From: Evtepia sp.
GTDB taxonomy: Bacteria > Bacillota > Clostridia > Oscillospirales > Oscillospiraceae
Direction of reading: 5' to 3'
Length of the DNA: 8,331 bases
Assembly: GCA_020025735.1 (NCBI GenBank)
Contig: JAHHRP010000084.1
Coordinates: 1 to 8,331 of the forward strand
Numbering within the stretch: the first letter of the stretch is position 1; each line of letters begins with the position of its first letter. The translations under genes and the position numbers were made by a program. The notes beneath the pieces were generated by a model. The model was not told the DNA's origin and did not search any database. It saw only the letters and a list, made by a program, of their open reading frames with translations. Positions 4,941-8,331 of the stretch are shown here, piece after piece.

Positions 4941-6428
4941 ATGAAGTATCTCAGCACAAGAGACAAGTCTCTCCGCCTGCGCGCCAGCCAGGCCATTGCT
5001 CAGGGGCTGTCCCGCGATGGAGGCCTTTTGACGCCAGAAACCTTTCCTACGTTGACCCCGGCCTTGTTAGAAGAACTGCGAGGGAAAACCTACGGGCAGC
5101 GGGCGGTAGCAGTGATGAAACTCTTTTTGGAAGATTTTTCCGAAGAGGAGTTGACTGCTTTCACCCAGGCAGGCTATGCCCCGGAGAAGTTTGACGATCC
5201 CAGAGTGGCTCCACTGCATCCCCTCACGGAGGATGCCTACTGCTTGGAACTGTGGCACGGCCCGACCTCAGCATTTAAGGATATGGCTTTGCAGATTCTG
5301 CCTCACCTGCTCTCGGCATCTTTGGAAAAGAACCAGGAGGAGAAGACTGTGTGTATCCTGGTAGCGACCTCTGGTGACACAGGGAAGGCTGCCTTAGAAG
5401 GATTTAAGGATGTGGATCGGACAAAGATCCTAGTCTTCTACCCTAAAGATGGCGTTTCTGCTGTTCAGGCATTGCAGATGCAGACCCAGCAAGGCAGCAA
5501 TGTGGGTGTGTGTGCTGTGCATGGCAACTTTGACGATGCTCAGACAGGGGTGAAAATTCTCTTCTCTGACGAGAATCTCCGTGAGGACCTGGCAAAACGA
5601 GGGTATTTTCTCTCCTCGGCCAACTCCATCAACTGGGGGCGTATCTTGCCTCAACTGGTCTATTATATTTCTGCTTATTGTGATCTGCTAAACTTGGATA
5701 AAATCCAGATGGGTGAGAAGGTCAACTACTGTGTGCCTACCGGAAATTTTGGCAACATTCTAGCCTGCTGGTACGCCCGTCAGATGGGATTGCCTGTCGG
5801 GAAGCTCATCTGCGCCTCCAACAGCAACAATGTGCTTACCGATTTCCTAGCCACTGGTACTTATGATAAGAATCGGCCCTTCCACACCACAATGTCCCCC
5901 TCAATGGATATTTTGGTTTCCAGCAATCTAGAGCGGCTGCTGTTTGCGCTCTCTGGACAGAATGACAAAGAAGTCGCAGGATATATGGAACAACTGAAAC
6001 AGACTGGATGCTATACTGTTTCCGATGAGATCAAGGCCCGGCTGAAGGAAGAGTTTTATGGTGGGTTCTGTGATGAAGTTAAGACAGGAGAGGTCATTGC
6101 TAAGGTTTGGAAGGAACACAATTACCTCATTGACCCGCACACAGCAGTCGCCTATGATGTGATGGAGGAGTACCGACAGAAGACCGGAGACGAACGCAAG
6201 ACCGTCTTTGTCTCTACGGCCAGCCCCTTTAAGTTCTGTGACAGCGTTCTGCACAGTCTTGGAGTTTCTCAGGTCTGCCAAGGGATTGATGCTCTGGATC
6301 AGCTTGCTCAAGTTTCTGGGCGTTCTGCGCCTGCGCCCCTGGCCTCGCTTCGAGATAAAGCGGTACGCTTTGAGGAGAGTGTAGACAAGGAGCAGATGAT
6401 GGCTGTGGTCTTGGATATGCTGAAATAA
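4941..6428 (+). CDS. thrC: Threonine synthase
   Basis: This 495-aa PLP enzyme converts O-phosphohomoserine to threonine and phosphate, the last step of threonine synthesis. Residues, counted from the ATG at 4941, include the N-terminal MKYLSTR, the PLP lysine motif HGPTSAFKDMA (Lys113), TSGDTGKAAL (143-152) and the phosphate-binding GNFGN (268-272). The C-terminal IDPHTAVAYDV and a STASPFKF segment are typical of the long (E. coli/yeast-like) class. The start is uncertain: a GTG at 4929 would add four residues. The only Shine-Dalgarno-like stretch, AAAGGTG (4921-4927), is too close to the GTG and rather far from the ATG. I prefer the ATG on protein similarity. It follows YraN by about 35 bp with no clear promoter or threonine attenuator. 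Confidence 0.95.
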   Translation: MKYLSTRDKSLRLRASQAIAQGLSRDGGLLTPETFPTLTPALLEELRGKTYGQRAVAVMKLFLEDFSEEELTAFTQAGYAPEKFDDPRVAPLHPLTEDAYCLELWHGPTSAFKDMALQILPHLLSASLEKNQEEKTVCILVATSGDTGKAALEGFKDVDRTKILVFYPKDGVSAVQALQMQTQQGSNVGVCAVHGNFDDAQTGVKILFSDENLREDLAKRGYFLSSANSINWGRILPQLVYYISAYCDLLNLDKIQMGEKVNYCVPTGNFGNILACWYARQMGLPVGKLICASNSNNVLTDFLATGTYDKNRPFHTTMSPSMDILVSSNLERLLFALSGQNDKEVAGYMEQLKQTGCYTVSDEIKARLKEEFYGGFCDEVKTGEVIAKVWKEHNYLIDPHTAVAYDVMEEYRQKTGDERKTVFVSTASPFKFCDSVLHSLGVSQVCQGIDALDQLAQVSGRSAPAPLASLRDKAVRFEESVDKEQMMAVVLDMLK

Positions 6429-6445
6429 AGGTGGGGTGAAGGCCA

Positions 6446-7132
6446 GTGGCGCTGTATACCATCGGAGATACCCATCTTTCGCTGGGCAGCAGGAAGCCCA
6501 TGGACGTATTTGGCGGGGCTTGGACGGGTTATATAGAAAAGCTGAGCCGAGGGCTTTCGGTGCTTCGGTCAGAGGATACGTTGGTCATTGCCGGAGACAT
6601 CTCCTGGGGGATGAGTCTGGAGGAATCGACAACTGATTTTGCCTGGTTGAATGCCCTTCCAGGACGAAAGATCCTCATGAAAGGAAACCACGATTACTGG
6701 TGGAACACAGTGGCCAAAATGACCCGTTTTTTTGCCGATCATGGGTTTGATAGTTTGCAGATCCTTCACAATAATTGCCATCTCTACGGAGACATCGCCC
6801 TGTGCGGTACCCGGGGGTGGTTCTACGAGGAGGAGAAGGAAGGGCAAAGCCAGAAGGTATTTCATCGAGAACTGATGCGGCTAGAGACTTCTTTGAAATC
6901 TGCCGGGGAACGGGAAAAACTTTGCTTTCTCCACTATCCACCCTGCTACACCGGCTATCGCTGCGATCCTATTTTGGATCTGTTGGAGAAGTACCAGGTG
7001 AAAGCCTGTTACTATGGTCACCTGCATGGTGCCAGCCATCGCCTGGCGCTGCAGGGGATACGAGGTGGAGTGGACTACCATCTTGTCTCGGCGGATTATC
7101 TAAACTTTTGTCCTGAAAAAATCTTGGAATGA
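6446..7132 (+). CDS. Metallophosphoesterase (COG1768-like predicted phosphohydrolase)
   Basis: A 228-aa calcineurin-like phosphoesterase with all five metal-binding blocks in order: GDTH (7-10), GDISWG (50-55), GNHDYWW (80-86), HYPP (163-166) and GHLHG (191-195). These coordinate two divalent metal ions for hydrolysis of phosphate esters; the substrate is unknown. The compact size and the WG and YWW signatures fit COG1768, from memory. It has no signal peptide, so it is probably cytoplasmic. The start is GTG at 6446, supported by the near-N-terminal position of the first metal motif and by GGTGGGG 9 nt upstream. It begins 17 bp after the thrC stop, so it is probably cotranscribed; a role in threonine metabolism cannot be inferred from that alone. 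Confidence 0.9.
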   Translation: MALYTIGDTHLSLGSRKPMDVFGGAWTGYIEKLSRGLSVLRSEDTLVIAGDISWGMSLEESTTDFAWLNALPGRKILMKGNHDYWWNTVAKMTRFFADHGFDSLQILHNNCHLYGDIALCGTRGWFYEEEKEGQSQKVFHRELMRLETSLKSAGEREKLCFLHYPPCYTGYRCDPILDLLEKYQVKACYYGHLHGASHRLALQGIRGGVDYHLVSADYLNFCPEKILE

Positions 7133-7144
7133 GGAAAAAAAGTC

Positions 7145-7173
7145 TGGTAATTCTGGAAAGAATCTGATAAGAT
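7145..7173 (+). promoter_or_regulatory. Probable promoter for tig
   Basis: An extended -10, TGA-TAAGAT (7165-7173), lies in the AT-rich gap after the phosphoesterase gene. The best -35 at 17 bp is TGGTAA (7145-7150), a poor match, so the extended -10 would carry most of the strength. A second -10-like TATACT at 7182-7187 has no good -35. The tig leader would be about 70 nt and contains a short ACCC-GCAT-GGGT hairpin (7207-7218). No terminator separates tig from the upstream gene, so read-through is also possible. Confidence 0.42.
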
Positions 7174-7252
7174 AAACAATATATACTGCAATTCAATGCC
7201 TTTCAGACCCGCATGGGTAGAAAAAGGGTGTTTCACAGGAGGAAAAAAGGAC

Positions 7253-8331
7253 ATGAATGTCAAGAGCGTTGTAGAAAACAAAGAGAAGTATGAGGTCGAA
7301 CTGACCATTGAAATCGGTCAGGAAGAGTTCGAGGCGGGTTTGGACAAAGCTTATCACAAGAACCGCAGCCGTATCTCGGTCCCCGGATTCCGAAAGGGTA
7401 AGGCTCCTCGTAAGGTGATTGAGGGGATGTACGGCACCGGGGTATTCTATGAAGACGCCATTGAAGAAATCTATCCCGAGGCTTGCTTGCAGGCCGTTCA
7501 GGAGAAGAACTTGGACTCCGTAGCACCTCCCCAGGTCGAGATTCTGGATCTGGGCAAGGAAGGCTTTACATTCAAGGCTGTCGTGACGGTTCGTCCCGTG
7601 ATCACCCTCAAGCAGTATAAGGGTCTGGAAGCTGATAAGGTTCTACCTACGATCACTGAAGAGGCAGTGGAGAACGAGTTGAAGCAGTACGTGGAACGTG
7701 CTACCCAGCTGGAACCTGTGGATCGAGCAGCGGAAATGGGCGACAGCATGGTGATGGATTATGAAGGCATGAAGGACGGCGTGGCCTTTGACGGCGGCAC
7801 TGCTCAGGGTTATGAACTGGCACTGGGTTCCCATACCTTTATTCCAGGGTTTGAGGAGCAAGTTGTTGGCATGAAGGCCGGCGAGGAGAAGACCATTGAC
7901 TTGACCTTCCCTGAGGAGTATCATGCCAAGGAACTGGCAGGTCAGCCTGTTCAGTTCAAAGTTAAGTGCATCGAAGTCAAGGAGAAAAAGGCTCCTGCAA
8001 TTGATGATGAGTTTGCCAAGGATGTTTCTGAGTTTGAGACGCTGGCAGAGTTTAAGGAAGACCTGAAGCAAAAGATTGTAGACCGGAATATGGCGCAGAG
8101 CGAAGCAAAGTTCCGTCAGGCACTGCTGGCTAAGATGTGTGAACAGGTGGAGATTGAGCTGCCTGAGGCTATGGTGAACAGCCAGATTGATGCGCTGGTG
8201 AACTCCTATGCTTCCCGCTTACAGCAACAGGGCATCAGCATGGAGACATACCTGCAATACATGCAGATGAGTGTAGAGAAGCGGCGAGAGGATGTGAAAG
8301 AACCTGCGGGTACCCAAAGTAAGCAGCAGCC
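7253..8331 (+). CDS. tig: Trigger factor (ribosome-associated chaperone and prolyl isomerase), 3' end outside the window
   Basis: Trigger factor docks at the ribosome exit tunnel and shields nascent chains. The window holds 359 codons and ends inside the C-terminal chaperone domain, against a usual length of about 430 aa. The ribosome-binding signature GFRKGKAP (45-52) sits in the N-terminal domain (1-120). The FKBP-type prolyl isomerase domain spans about 160-245, with FDGG (179-182) and IPGFEEQVVGM (197-207). The helical C-terminal domain follows. The ATG has a strong AGGAGG (7237-7242) 10 nt upstream. The last 8 residues read GTQSKQQ(P) and do not look like the family, whereas the +1 frame from 8304 gives LRVPKVSSS, closer to the expected RV-K-S pattern. 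A frameshift or base error near 8304-8315 is therefore possible. Confidence 0.95.
   Translation, partial: MNVKSVVENKEKYEVELTIEIGQEEFEAGLDKAYHKNRSRISVPGFRKGKAPRKVIEGMYGTGVFYEDAIEEIYPEACLQAVQEKNLDSVAPPQVEILDLGKEGFTFKAVVTVRPVITLKQYKGLEADKVLPTITEEAVENELKQYVERATQLEPVDRAAEMGDSMVMDYEGMKDGVAFDGGTAQGYELALGSHTFIPGFEEQVVGMKAGEEKTIDLTFPEEYHAKELAGQPVQFKVKCIEVKEKKAPAIDDEFAKDVSEFETLAEFKEDLKQKIVDRNMAQSEAKFRQALLAKMCEQVEIELPEAMVNSQIDALVNSYASRLQQQGISMETYLQYMQMSVEKRREDVKEPAGTQSKQQ

Noticed and set aside
5928..6311. Minus-strand open frame within thrC
   Set aside because: It is antisense to a clearly coding, well-conserved enzyme, with no ribosome binding site, promoter or recognisable domain.
7150..7163. ATTCT-GGAA-AGAAT hairpin after the phosphoesterase gene as a terminator
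   Set aside because: The stem is only 5 bp, AT-rich and not followed by a T run; it overlaps the probable tig promoter.
7643..8071. Minus-strand 142-codon open frame within tig
   Set aside because: It is antisense to the trigger factor coding region and has no features of its own.
1..8331. CRISPR array, insertion sequence, prophage or defence island
   Set aside because: No spaced direct repeats, terminal inverted repeats with a transposase, integrase or defence-type genes are present; nearly all the sequence is explained by housekeeping genes.

Overview
The window looks like ordinary core chromosome from a Firmicute of the class Clostridia. The best guess is a gut Oscillospiraceae/Ruminococcaceae-type bacterium. 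This rests on strong AGGAGG ribosome binding sites, sigma-A-type promoters, moderate GC, the rplS-rbgA-rnhB-YraN gene order and the style of the proteins. Genus assignment is inference; no database search was possible. I see no phage, insertion sequence, CRISPR array or defence genes, and no clear candidate for a new multi-gene system.

Layout. Positions 1-52 hold the 5' two thirds of a minus-strand tRNA-Pro(GGG), with its own promoter at 76-104. Positions 179-2151 hold a minus-strand pair: an NhaC-family antiporter followed by a Nudix hydrolase, transcribed from a TTGACA promoter at 2246-2274. The divergent gap 2152-2465 carries that promoter, a perfect 10-bp inverted repeat with a T tract, an extended -10 promoter facing rplS, and a short leader in front of rplS. 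rplS (ribosomal protein L19) is closed by a strong intrinsic terminator at 2828-2858. A new promoter at 2964-2992 then opens a tightly packed run: rbgA (50S assembly GTPase), rnhB (RNase HII), a YraN/UPF0102 nuclease-fold protein, thrC (threonine synthase) and a metallophosphoesterase. The spacing is 0 bp, a 4-bp ATGA overlap, about 35 bp and 17 bp, so it probably forms one transcript. The trigger factor gene tig starts at 7253 behind its own leader and runs off the right edge.

Working together. rplS, rbgA and tig all serve the large ribosomal subunit: a structural protein, its assembly GTPase, and the chaperone docked at the exit tunnel. rnhB and YraN are the usual nucleic-acid neighbours of this cluster. 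thrC and the phosphoesterase look like passengers on the same transcript. The points most worth a second look are the missing arginine in the RNase HII GRG motif, the inverted repeats around the rplS and rbgA promoters, the rplS leader, the absence of trmD upstream of rplS, and an odd reading of tig in its last codons before the window edge.
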